Below are positions 10,701-18,107 of a stretch of 64,000 nt of DNA, piece by piece. Positions within the stretch are counted from its first letter, which is position 1, and each line of letters opens with the position of its first letter. Source of the stretch: Anaerolineales bacterium UBA6055. Its GTDB lineage: Bacteria > Chloroflexota > Anaerolineae > Aggregatilineales > Phototrophicaceae. Made by a program: the position numbers and the translations under genes. A model generated the notes under the pieces. That model saw only the letters and a list, made by a program, of their open reading frames with translations, had not been told where the DNA came from and ran no database searches. The stretch covers positions 1 to 64,000 of the forward strand of contig DIYL01000021.1 in NCBI GenBank assembly GCA_002428985.1, read 5' to 3'.

Positions 10701-11909
10701 GTATTGTAGGGACGAGGCATGCCTCGTCCCTACGGAAAAACGTTGTCGTATTGCATGTAAAATCGCATACCCCGCCAGCACCAACGGAAGAATACCGACA
10801 TAGAGCGCACCCTCGACATAATTCTTGATGCCCCAGTCGATAAAATTGATGCGATCTCCGTGCAAATTGATCAGATCAGTGATGATCTGTCCGGTGAAAA
10901 TATCCACATAGCTATGATGGGCGGGATTGCCGTAAAAATTCGGCATGAGGAATTGGAGGAAATCGCGGAAGGGGTGCGCATACCCTAACACTGTATCAAG
11001 ACTAGAGCGTTCGGCGCGCCAATTGGTCTGCACAAATTCAAATAACGGGATGAACTGTAACGCCCCTAAGCCAAGCCCCAAGCCGACCATAACCAACAGC
11101 CACATCCCCGTCATGCCTGTCCAGCGGATTGGTAGTGTTTTGGTCTCGGCGCGTTTATTGAATATCGTCCACAGCAGGCGCAATCCGGCATAGTATCCAG
11201 CGATCAATAATGTATAAATCGTGATTTCGACGTGTCCGGCGAGGATATTACAGCCAATCGCAACCGCCCCGACGACCACCCACGGAATCGCCGTATCTTT
11301 GAAAATCCAGAAACCACGCCCGCGTATAATATTTTCGATCATCAATAAAATGAGGGGCAACCAAACTGCCGCACCGATAATCATCGGGAAGACCGCGCTG
11401 GCGATCATAAATCCGCACAGTTGATATACTGCACCCGATAGTGTCGCACCTGCCCGATTGACACCCAATCCGCGCATAAACCATGCCATGAACACACCTG
11501 CCAGCCAAAGGTTCACGACGATAAACCAGCCATACGCCGATGGTAACGGCATCGCATAATAAATGACACTCAGCGGATAGAGTGCCGATTGTTGCCCTGC
11601 TGCCAAAAATGGAATACCCGCAAATTGATGCGGATTCCAGAGTGGGACTTCGCCAGCAGCCAATTGCTCACGGATGAACCACTTCCACTGATAATTTTGC
11701 AAGACCATATCCGACAGCAAGTGATTATGTGGAATTTCCGGCGCGGATACCACCTCGCGATAGGCAAAATGTGGCAGATATTGATACAAATTTTCAGTCG
11801 GGAGCAAGGTGCGGTAACCGAGTGTCTGCTGATGAAACATCACCAACGGCAACAGCAACAAAAACAGGATGACTAGGGTATCGGGCAGAAGACGGCGGAT
11901 CAATTGCAT
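7722..11909 (-). CDS. fused YfhO-family membrane protein and polysaccharide flippase (Wzx/PST)
   Basis: A giant integral membrane protein of about 1,395 residues. The first 880 or so residues are YfhO-like: about a dozen transmembrane helices, then an extracytoplasmic beta-rich domain (residues about 590-840), then a final helix. YfhO proteins are related to GT-C glycosyltransferases and act in decoration of cell-surface polymers. From about residue 885 a complete MATE/PST-type flippase with 12-14 helices begins (RNSIAPIILNLFNRG onward), the class that flips lipid-linked glycans. The reading frame runs through the junction without interruption, so this is a true fusion. The ATG at 11909 is preferred; a GTG at 11936 in frame has no ribosome binding site. 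A 28-base palindromic repeat lies inside the coding sequence. No glycosyltransferase cluster surrounds it. Confidence 0.85.
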   Translation of the reverse strand: MQLIRRLLPDTLVILFLLLLPLVMFHQQTLGYRTLLPTENLYQYLPHFAYREVVSAPEIPHNHLLSDMVLQNYQWKWFIREQLAAGEVPLWNPHQFAGIPFLAAGQQSALYPLSVIYYAMPLPSAYGWFIVVNLWLAGVFMAWFMRGLGVNRAGATLSGAVYQLCGFMIASAVFPMIIGAAVWLPLILLMIENIIRGRGFWIFKDTAIPWVVVGAVAIGCNILAGHVEITIYTLLIAGYYAGLRLLWTIFNKRAETKTLPIRWTGMTGMWLLVMVGLGLGLGALQFIPLFEFVQTNWRAERSSLDTVLGYAHPFRDFLQFLMPNFYGNPAHHSYVDIFTGQIITDLINLHGDRINFIDWGIKNYVEGALYVGILPLVLAGYAILHAIRQRFSVGTRHASSLQYIQYMVIFTILMLISLSFMFGLPTYAAMFALPGINQLNSPFRWIFGVTLAVSVLAGIGINLLSQGDTKDKLGINLGYIASLFGICVLLGLGITYVGFDSFESLFNQIVESMALANRAFADGRMFYSYQFPHILIFGVMLTLSGIILWLVGRKQRKLLWMMLAVVITGVDLLIASYGFNPASDPLLLDFTPPAVEFLQGQEDDFRITTLEDPSRNSILNANMGWSYGLDDVRGYDSIISAQYVATMRALYLQDGLDFNRISPVRVSDNQNYAGGYTAVLDAPLFDLFNIRYVLTYPDVEIDVEGYIRVRQDEAVSIWENDSVMPRAFVVDSDDWDVRWLPDANGEFDYSLFQTPSDVLEVPEYDAAPITADSGREKFIDVSLDDDAWLVVSETYAPGWRAFVRPQGSGEDAESAVNVQLVMANFQGVQLTEGEWTVRLVYSPASFQVGLFGSVISVAFIAFLMGTWFWRSYVGINTDDSSGVAKVARNSIAPIILNLFNRGIDFVFAIVMYRLLIPLDIGIYNFAVVVFVWFDIFTNFGLDLFLIREASQKKDQAGHYFYNTSLFRVLLSFAGVPLLAGFLFLFQSSGAEAITSDGLIAIGLLYLGLFPASLSKGMTSLFYANEQAEKPAAIATITTMNKAIFGVIVLMLGYGIVGIAAVSILNNILTFVVLVWAGRKFIGQIANKLPDRALIREMVTESFPLMLNHFLATIFFQIDIVILQAMKGAVIVAQYSTAYKWLLAINIVPAFFTQALFPVMSRQAKEDIPALTRTYTFGIKLLFAITLPVAVAFTALAEPLTLILGGAQYVPNGVIALQLMIWSIPFGWMNSLTQYVLIAVGLQRMITRAFVGAVTFNIVVNILFIPQFNFQAAAVATILSEMVLFLPFIYLLRGKLAPFNMFSLLWRPIVAVTAMIGVLVLWNAQPLPALIVGGILYVVALVLLRPLDYAELDQLLTMLPDRIAKSNLVLTILGDKRRHMVIPHQKWEHPMDKEDS
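10706..10733. repeat. 28-base perfect palindrome inside the YfhO-flippase gene
   Basis: Arms GTAGGGACGAGGCA and TGCCTCGTCCCTAC are exact inverted copies with no loop. The motif ends (GTAGGGAC / GTCCCTAC) match the element at 51899-51950. It is translated in frame as part of the stretch VGTRHASS between two membrane helices. Confidence 0.85.
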
Positions 11910-12039
11910 GGGTTTCTTTTCTGGCTGAGATAACACAAGGCTATGCCGTAGCTAATAGCTCATCAGTTATACACACGTCGCCGTTTTTTTTCTAGGTAAC
12001 ATGATATACTGAAACGAGAACAGACTGCGGAGCGACAAC

Positions 12040-12252
12040 ATGAGCAATTTAAGTAGCCTCATCGAGCAAATCAAACAACTAAACGATAGTGAACGGCAAC
12101 AACTGATCGACTTCTTACAATCGGAGCAAGACAAACCCGAGGCATCAAAACCTAAACAGCGCATTTTAGGATTACACGAACATCTCGGACAGGGTTGGAT
12201 GGCAGATGATTTTGATAACGAACTGCCGGATTCATTTTGGTTGGGTAAATAG
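12040..12252 (+). CDS. orphan antitoxin-like small protein (DUF2281/VapB-like)
   Basis: A 70-residue protein with an N-terminal amphipathic helix (LIEQIKQLNDSERQQLIDFL) and a C-terminal WMADDFDNELPDSFW stretch. This is the layout of DUF2281-type antitoxins, in which the N-terminal helix pair dimerises and the acidic and aromatic tail blocks a PIN toxin. The N-terminal pattern also resembles the antitoxin at 17732-18001. A GGAG lies seven to eight bases before the ATG and TATACT at 12005-12010 could be a -10 element. No toxin gene follows: 12253-12527 contains only a short GTGAG/CTCAC hairpin near 12323-12343 and nothing coding that I can see. It may be a solitary or decayed module. Confidence 0.6.
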   Translation: MSNLSSLIEQIKQLNDSERQQLIDFLQSEQDKPEASKPKQRILGLHEHLGQGWMADDFDNELPDSFWLGK

Positions 12253-12527
12253 GAAAGTGAGCTAAATACGCTTATAGAGTCATAGGTCAATAGCCTCTTG
12301 GGTAGGCTTCGAGTTTTTCTTAGGTGAGTGGGTTTAAAGCTCACTACATCTATGCAATTTCATATAAGCAAGGGATATGTGGACTTAATAAAAATATTTT
12401 CTCCATTTATACAGTATCAAGACCGATCGAACAACGAACTTACAGATAGTAGGTAATAGGAATACATTTGATTTATATAAATCGATATGGTATTTCTAGA
12501 TGATGATCAAGGTCAGTCTATCTCTTA

Positions 12528-15500
12528 TTATCTACCTTTTAGTGATTCTCGCCAACTAGAGACTGTTTTTCTTGCTAAATCACTTTCAGGAAATGATTGA
12601 AGAACATGAATAATCTTAAACCTTTTCCAAGATTGAAATTTGTAAAGCGTCTCAATAAGTGGTTCAACTGCTCTGCTATCTCCTAGGTCACCCAATGCTC
12701 TAGCAGTTTCAAGTCTTATATTGTCATTCTTATCTTCTAACAATAAAATCAGTGGTTCAACTGCTCTGTTATCTCCTAGGTCACCTAATGCTCCAGCAGC
12801 TTCAAGTCTTATATTGTCATTCTTATCTTCTAACAATAAAATCAGCGATTCAACTGCTCGACTATCATTTAAACTGCCTAATGCTCTAACAATTTCAAGC
12901 CTAACACTATCATTCTCATCTTCTAATAATAAAATCAGTGATTCAACTGCTCGGCGATCTCCTAGGTTGCCTAACGCTTTCGCAGTTTCGAGTCTAACAC
13001 TATCGTTATCATCTTCTAATAATAAAATCAGTGATTCAACTGCTCGACTATCATTTAAACTATCTAATGCAAGAATGCTATTTATCCTTACACTAAAATT
13101 AGAATTATTTAAATTTGTGATAAGAGGTTCCACCGCTCGACTATCATGAAATTTAGCTAATGCAAAAGCGCTTTTTATTCGAACTTGATCAGTCTTATCA
13201 TTTAAAATAGCTGCAAGCGGTTCAATAGCTCTTCTATCACCCAATTCACTTAATACAGCAATACTTACAAGTCGAATATCATCACTCTCATCATTTAACA
13301 TTGTAATCAATGGCTCAACTGCCCGATTGTCTTTTAATTCCGCCAATAATCCAAAGCTAATCTCACGAATGTGTTCATATTCGTCACTTAGTAATTTAAT
13401 AAGAGGTAGTGTTAGTTGTTTAACAGGTGATTGAACAAAAATTTGCAAAGCGGTGAGACGTGAGTATTCATCAACATCTTCAAAAATTTCTGCCAATCGC
13501 CAGATAGATTCTGAAAAATTTGTCTCTGATAAGCCATTCAGTAATTCGTAAATTAAATCAAGTTCTTTATTTTTGGGATTACTCATCTCTTCATTGGCTT
13601 GTATTGCCATTTCAGCGATTTTCCTATTACCACCAATTTCTCGTAACCTTAACATGATCGATTTCATTTCTCCGAAGCTTATAGATGTGCTTAATCTCAG
13701 AAATAGTCTAATATCTTCATCAACTGTAAATATTAAGAGCAGAGGATCGTTGCCCTCTATAATCTCTAATTCCAATTTCCTGTAGGCTCTCCGGAATTCA
13801 TCAATTTGTTCAGTACGAGGCAAATCCTGATCTCGCCGTCCATTACTGTTCCACCATTCGGCATCCCGACGCATTTTGGCAATAATCCGAAAATCAGTAG
13901 TACTTTTCCTAATCCAATCGCTTAGAGTTGTCCATTCGCGCAGAATCGCCTCATGTGCAACTTCTACGGTCGCATTCCCAGTTTCAGGATTTTTACCAGT
14001 GGTCAACAATCGAGCTTGTACAAATGATTCAATGATGTGTCGACCATTTTCATCTAGATCATCACTAATCTCGGCACGACGACGAGTAGCTGTCCCGCGT
14101 TCATCGACTTCGATTAAGCGTAAAAAGACCTGATGCAAATATGACTCGTCAAGCTCTAACTCCTGCCATAAGTTATCAGCACGGGTTCCAATTGCACCAC
14201 GTACCCCACCCAGTTTTTCATATTCATCGGATGTGAGCACACCATCATCATCAAGTTTGTAAAGTTCATCGAGTGCATATGCCATCAATGCAAGATTACC
14301 CGGTTCGTTTCCGACATCATCTAAAATGCGGTCAATCAGTCCATTTTCAAATGTGATGCCCGCCCGTTCGGCTGGTGATTCGATCATCTGTCGGAGCGCA
14401 CTCCGGCGGGGTAATGCTAGCGGGAACGATCCTTGCCGGAGCATGTCAGCAAGTTGTGGATAGCCCAATGCGGATTGATAAAAGTCCGCGCGCATCGTCA
14501 CGACGACGCGCACCTGTGTGTTATCAGCAATTGCATTCAACAACCCGACAAATGCCTCAGCATCTTTACGACTGGATAACGTAAACAACTCCTCGAATTG
14601 GTCAATGAACAGCAAGATTTCCGCCCAGTCGTCTTCATCTTCTAACGCGAGGTGACTCAATTCATTAAGCGTGTCGGATGTCTCGCGTAGGGATTGCATA
14701 TAAGCATCTTTGACAGGTTTTGCTTTTAAGGTCTTAAGGTTATCAAAGGTGGATACCAGTGCATTAAAGAGGCTGTTGAAGGGGTCATTCGTCGGCGTAA
14801 ATTGCACAATTTTCCAGTCTTTACTGCCTTCAATCGCGTTCACACGCAAACGTGGAATCAATCCGGCTCCGACCAGCGATGATTTCCCACTACCAGACGA
14901 TGCGATCACCGCCACAAAATGATTATCTGTCAGTTGTGTAACGAGTTTATCGGTTTCAGCCCCACGTCCAAAGAAAATGTCGGAATCGTTCTCCGTAAAT
15001 GCACGTAAACCGGGAAATGGCGAACGCTCAGGATTCCACGGTTCTGTCGTAAGGGTCGTTAAATTCTCATTATCCGGTTCGTCCTGCGGTGTCGGATTAT
15101 CGAGAGGATGTAGGTTTTGTGCATTTAAGATTTCTACGACTAATTCTTGGAAGTGGGTTGTGAATTGTTCACGGAAATCATCAGGATGTTCATAATGATT
15201 CACCCCACCTTTAATCACACCATCATTAACAAACATATCCGATTGAAAGAAGGTGTCGAGACGTTCAAATTGCTCACGTTCTTGCGTTTGCTTAATAGTG
15301 AAACTTTTTTCTTCTGTACGCCGATATAATACGGTACGCTCTTTGCTACGTTTACCGTTAAGCGCATCTAGTAATTCCCAATGCGTGCCTGATTCAAAAC
15401 GTTTCCCGTCGCTATCAACAAACGGTGTCCCCATCCGTGACCAGAATAACACAACGACAATGTCACAGTCAGATGGCTTTGGTAGACCACGATTAATTGC

Positions 15501-15698
15501 ATCTTGTGGGGTCATCGACATACGCATGGATGTACCCGCGCCCTTTTTATCCCACGCTACGATGCGGAAGGCAACTTTATCACGGAAAACAGGTTGATAC
15601 GGCAATTGCTCAATCACATCCAGCGCAATTTTGCGCTCGTCATTCACATCGCCGGGCGAAGAAATAAATACACGAATGTATGGGATTTTGTCAGTCAT
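12528..15698 (-). CDS. DUF4062-nSTAND1 ATPase with C-terminal HEAT repeats (predicted conflict/defence protein)
   Basis: A 1,056-residue multidomain NTPase. Residues 1 to about 190 are DUF4062 (RVFISSPGDVNDER, DIVVVLFWSRMGTP, and SGTHWEL with a conserved Glu), a domain thought to be related to TIR/deoxyribosyltransferase folds and a likely effector. Residues about 228-620 are an nSTAND1 ATPase: SPFPGLRAF entry motif, Walker A SGSGKSS with K272, Walker B LLFIDQFEELF with D366, then a winged-helix-like region ending in TVEVAHEAILREW. Residues about 700-1050 are HEAT/PBS-type repeats, several nearly identical. STAND proteins oligomerise when the C-terminal repeats sense a trigger and then activate the N-terminal effector. 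A paralogue with a different C-terminus lies at 50798-53695. No clear ribosome binding site precedes the ATG. Confidence 0.88.
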   Translation of the reverse strand: MTDKIPYIRVFISSPGDVNDERKIALDVIEQLPYQPVFRDKVAFRIVAWDKKGAGTSMRMSMTPQDAINRGLPKPSDCDIVVVLFWSRMGTPFVDSDGKRFESGTHWELLDALNGKRSKERTVLYRRTEEKSFTIKQTQEREQFERLDTFFQSDMFVNDGVIKGGVNHYEHPDDFREQFTTHFQELVVEILNAQNLHPLDNPTPQDEPDNENLTTLTTEPWNPERSPFPGLRAFTENDSDIFFGRGAETDKLVTQLTDNHFVAVIASSGSGKSSLVGAGLIPRLRVNAIEGSKDWKIVQFTPTNDPFNSLFNALVSTFDNLKTLKAKPVKDAYMQSLRETSDTLNELSHLALEDEDDWAEILLFIDQFEELFTLSSRKDAEAFVGLLNAIADNTQVRVVVTMRADFYQSALGYPQLADMLRQGSFPLALPRRSALRQMIESPAERAGITFENGLIDRILDDVGNEPGNLALMAYALDELYKLDDDGVLTSDEYEKLGGVRGAIGTRADNLWQELELDESYLHQVFLRLIEVDERGTATRRRAEISDDLDENGRHIIESFVQARLLTTGKNPETGNATVEVAHEAILREWTTLSDWIRKSTTDFRIIAKMRRDAEWWNSNGRRDQDLPRTEQIDEFRRAYRKLELEIIEGNDPLLLIFTVDEDIRLFLRLSTSISFGEMKSIMLRLREIGGNRKIAEMAIQANEEMSNPKNKELDLIYELLNGLSETNFSESIWRLAEIFEDVDEYSRLTALQIFVQSPVKQLTLPLIKLLSDEYEHIREISFGLLAELKDNRAVEPLITMLNDESDDIRLVSIAVLSELGDRRAIEPLAAILNDKTDQVRIKSAFALAKFHDSRAVEPLITNLNNSNFSVRINSILALDSLNDSRAVESLILLLEDDNDSVRLETAKALGNLGDRRAVESLILLLEDENDSVRLEIVRALGSLNDSRAVESLILLLEDKNDNIRLEAAGALGDLGDNRAVEPLILLLEDKNDNIRLETARALGDLGDSRAVEPLIETLYKFQSWKRFKIIHVLQSFPESDLARKTVSSWRESLKGR
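12661..13031 (-). repeat. 93-base tandem repeats encoding HEAT units
   Basis: Four consecutive 93-base units starting at about 12661, 12753, 12846 and 12939 are strongly similar in DNA. A fifth, more diverged unit starts at 13032 and older units continue upstream in the gene. Each encodes a 31-residue helix pair containing SRAVE(P/S)LI and LLLEDxND. The first two units are closest to each other, which suggests recent amplification. Confidence 0.85.
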
Positions 15699-15787
15699 TG
15701 TCTACACTTCGGATTCATGTCTGTCAGTCTATTAATATGATAGCCCATCTGCGACAGTTTTGCCTATATTGTTCAATTCGTGAAAGT

Positions 15788-15815
15788 TTGCACAATTCCG
15801 AAAAATCACTATAGT
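15788..15815 (+). promoter_or_regulatory. candidate promoter of the secreted protein gene at 15851
   Basis: TATAGT (15810-15815) is a good -10 element. TTGCAC (15788-15793), 16 bases upstream, is only a partial -35 match. AGGGAG follows at 15839-15844 before the ATG at 15851. Confidence 0.35.
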
Positions 15816-15850
15816 GAGAACACAGTTGTACTAATCACAGGGAGTCGATT

Positions 15851-17299
15851 ATGTTCAAACGCTTTTTAGTCATCATGTCACTTTGTCTGATGCTTGTATC
15901 GCCTGCATTCGCACAAGACGCACTCACCAACACGTTGATGAGCGACGACGGGTTATCCGTCAAATATCCCGACGGATATATCGCCGAAGCCGATAGTGAT
16001 CTATCGATTGCGTTAATTGATCTAGAACAAGGGGTTTTTATCGTTATCGGGGTTGGCAATGCTGTTGTCGATTTTACTGGAGACGACCCGCAATCTAGCG
16101 CAGATGCTAAAGACAATTTTATCAGTATGTTGGAGTCATTAGGTGGTGGATTAGGTGATGAGCCTGTCGAAGAATTCACTATCAATGAAAGCCCCGCATT
16201 CATCATCCCTTTTGCGGATCAATTTATCGGCAGTGGCTATGTCATCACATTTGAATTAGTGGATGGCACAGTCATGGGTGGGATGTTGTTTGGTAGTGAG
16301 GAAACTGAATTCACCCCAGAAATGGTGGCAAACCTAAAAGCAATTGCCGAAAGTACGCGCTATGATCCGAGTCAAGCGGTGGTTGATGAAGAAGAAGTCG
16401 AGCCAGTTGAAGAAGCCGAAACCGAAGAAATCGAAGAAACAGATCCTAATATACCCGTCGATGCGATTCTGATTGAGGATATGCCCGAAGGGTTCATTTT
16501 GACCAATACAGGTCTACAAATGCCATATCCAGCAGGATTTGTTTTCCCGCCAGATACAGACTATGTCGAAAACACAATTGGGATGTTCTCATCAGATTTC
16601 CAAAACACGCTCATTATCTTTTCCGACACATTGGATAATCTAGGCGGGCTCGACACGATTGCGCAATTTATTCTACCAACGCTAGCAAGTATTGGTGGTC
16701 AGGAAGATTTTGAAGCCGACGAACATTTGCAAACACTAGAGGTAGACGGGCGAACGATCACATACTACGACTCAACTGATTTTGTGGAAGACAGTGACGT
16801 CGGCGGTGTCTACTACTTTATCATCGAGCTTATGCCTGATAGTGCAGATGTTGCATTAGTGCAGGCAACCATCGGCGTGGGCAATGTTGAAGAGGTTGAA
16901 CCGATCATTTATGAATTTGTGCAACAAATCACATTGACCGAAGAAGCCACTATCGAAGCTGAAATGATGTCAGAAATCGATGAGCTCGCAACAGTTGAAT
17001 GCGCAACGCCAAGCTTCGACATCATCACATCTGAAAATCCGACAGCAACCGTTTCTTGCCCATCCGACTGTTCGTTAGCAGGGAACGTCATCTGGGGTAC
17101 AGAGATCTATACGGACGATTCGAGTATATGTACGGCTGCTATCCATATGGGTGTGATTGATGATATGGGTGGCGAAGTTGTAGTGACCTACCTTGATGGT
17201 TTGTCGGAATATACATCAACAACGCTGAACGGTATCACCTCAGAAGCATACGGTGAATGGGGAGCGAGTTTTAGTGTTTCCGCACCGGAGGAAGAATAA
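15851..17299 (+). CDS. secreted protein with duplicated PsbP/DcrB-like domains
   Basis: A 482-residue exported protein. A classic signal peptide (MFKRFLVIMSLCLMLVSPAFA) ends at an AFA-Q junction. Two related domains follow, each starting with a strand such as LSVKYPDGYIAE (near residue 36) and LQMPYPAGFVFP (near 222), separated by a Glu-rich linker at about 180-205. The pattern of a hydrophobic strand followed by YPxGY/F resembles PsbP/DcrB-like domains seen on many Chloroflexota surface proteins. The last 100 residues carry cysteines and a separate beta-rich domain. It is paralogous to the convergent gene at 18108-19547. Function unknown; likely located on or outside the membrane. Confidence 0.75.
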   Translation: MFKRFLVIMSLCLMLVSPAFAQDALTNTLMSDDGLSVKYPDGYIAEADSDLSIALIDLEQGVFIVIGVGNAVVDFTGDDPQSSADAKDNFISMLESLGGGLGDEPVEEFTINESPAFIIPFADQFIGSGYVITFELVDGTVMGGMLFGSEETEFTPEMVANLKAIAESTRYDPSQAVVDEEEVEPVEEAETEEIEETDPNIPVDAILIEDMPEGFILTNTGLQMPYPAGFVFPPDTDYVENTIGMFSSDFQNTLIIFSDTLDNLGGLDTIAQFILPTLASIGGQEDFEADEHLQTLEVDGRTITYYDSTDFVEDSDVGGVYYFIIELMPDSADVALVQATIGVGNVEEVEPIIYEFVQQITLTEEATIEAEMMSEIDELATVECATPSFDIITSENPTATVSCPSDCSLAGNVIWGTEIYTDDSSICTAAIHMGVIDDMGGEVVVTYLDGLSEYTSTTLNGITSEAYGEWGASFSVSAPEEE

Positions 17300-17309
17300 T
17301 AATATACTT

Positions 17310-17340
17310 GGGGGCAGACAGGTGTTTCTGCCCCTTTATA
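17310..17340 (+). terminator. rho-independent terminator
   Basis: GGGGCAGA (17311-17318) pairs with TCTGCCCC (17327-17334) around an 8-base loop, followed by TTTATATT. It lies 11 bases after the stop of the secreted protein gene and just before the convergent VapC stop. Confidence 0.8.
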
Positions 17341-17345
17341 TTATC

Positions 17346-17735
17346 TCATATATCTAAAACGTAGGGTTGAACCGCTAAATTTCCAATTAATGGCTTCATA
17401 TGTTTAAGATTATGTGTATATAAAGGTAATTGCAAGCGATTTGCAATTGAGGCAATTAAACAATCTGCATACCCAATGTGGTGACTAAATTGAAATATCT
17501 CGAGTTGTGACATAGCCCACTGTTGATCGCTTGTATTCACATATAGAACTTGAAATTGACTAAGTAGTATCTTGCATCTATTTTGGTTCTGTTTACTACT
17601 TGCGCCTTCCATTAATTCAAGCCAAGTAATTGATGTAATGCCATATTGATGCTGTGAGTCAAGCCATTTTAATGCAGGCTTATAGCTTCGGAAAACATGG
17701 ATAAGAACTGTTGTGTCAACGATGCCATTCATCAT
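17346..17735 (-). CDS. vapC: VapC-family PIN-domain toxin
   Basis: A PIN-domain ribonuclease of 128-129 residues, the toxin of a type II toxin-antitoxin pair that cleaves RNA in the cytoplasm. The acidic site residues are visible: Asp in GIVDTTVL near the N-terminus, Glu in WLELMEG, and Asp in YADCLIASIANRL. Either of two adjacent ATGs (17735 or 17732) could start translation. The first overlaps the antitoxin stop as ATGA, the usual sign of translational coupling. The upstream partner is the antitoxin at 17732-18001. The pair sits between two paralogous secreted-protein genes. Confidence 0.88.
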   Translation of the reverse strand: MMNGIVDTTVLIHVFRSYKPALKWLDSQHQYGITSITWLELMEGASSKQNQNRCKILLSQFQVLYVNTSDQQWAMSQLEIFQFSHHIGYADCLIASIANRLQLPLYTHNLKHMKPLIGNLAVQPYVLDI

Positions 17736-18001
17736 TCATTACGATCTGTTAGTTCACCAAGTTGCTTCTTACGCTTTTGACGCTGGGTATTGAGCCACTC
17801 AACAGGGTCATCAATGTCGTCATCTACAAATTCAATTGATCCAATGTCATGTATCATAGCGACAATTTCTGAACCAGTTTTCCAGTCTTCGGTACGTTCT
17901 TGTGGTGTAATTTCAAATGTATCGATGAGCAGCTTTGCTAATTCACGACGTTCAGCCGGACTCAATGATTTAGCTTGTTCTAGGAGTTCTGAGACAGTCA
18001 T
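17732..18001 (-). CDS. antitoxin partner of the VapC toxin
   Basis: An 89-residue acidic protein. The N-terminal helical hairpin (LLEQAKSLSPAERRELAKLLIDTF) is typical of DUF2281/addiction-module antitoxins. A charged C-terminal tail (VDDDIDDPVEWLNTQR) would wrap the toxin. Its stop overlaps the toxin start by four bases, so the two form a coupled operon, probably autoregulated by the complex as in other vapBC loci. Confidence 0.8.
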   Translation of the reverse strand: MTVSELLEQAKSLSPAERRELAKLLIDTFEITPQERTEDWKTGSEIVAMIHDIGSIEFVDDDIDDPVEWLNTQRQKRKKQLGELTDRNE

Positions 18002-18107
18002 TAGAATACCCTCTGTTGATTACAATCATTATACAACAGAAGTAAAATCTGCAGAGCACACTAATGATAGCATGCTCCACATCTTAATATTGTCACTAAG
18101 ATATAAT

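Noticed and set aside
11967..12344. A 125-codon minus-strand frame opposite the small antitoxin gene
   Set aside because: Ser/Leu/Cys-rich antisense reading without a ribosome binding site; the plus-strand frame has a recognisable antitoxin pattern and GGAG.
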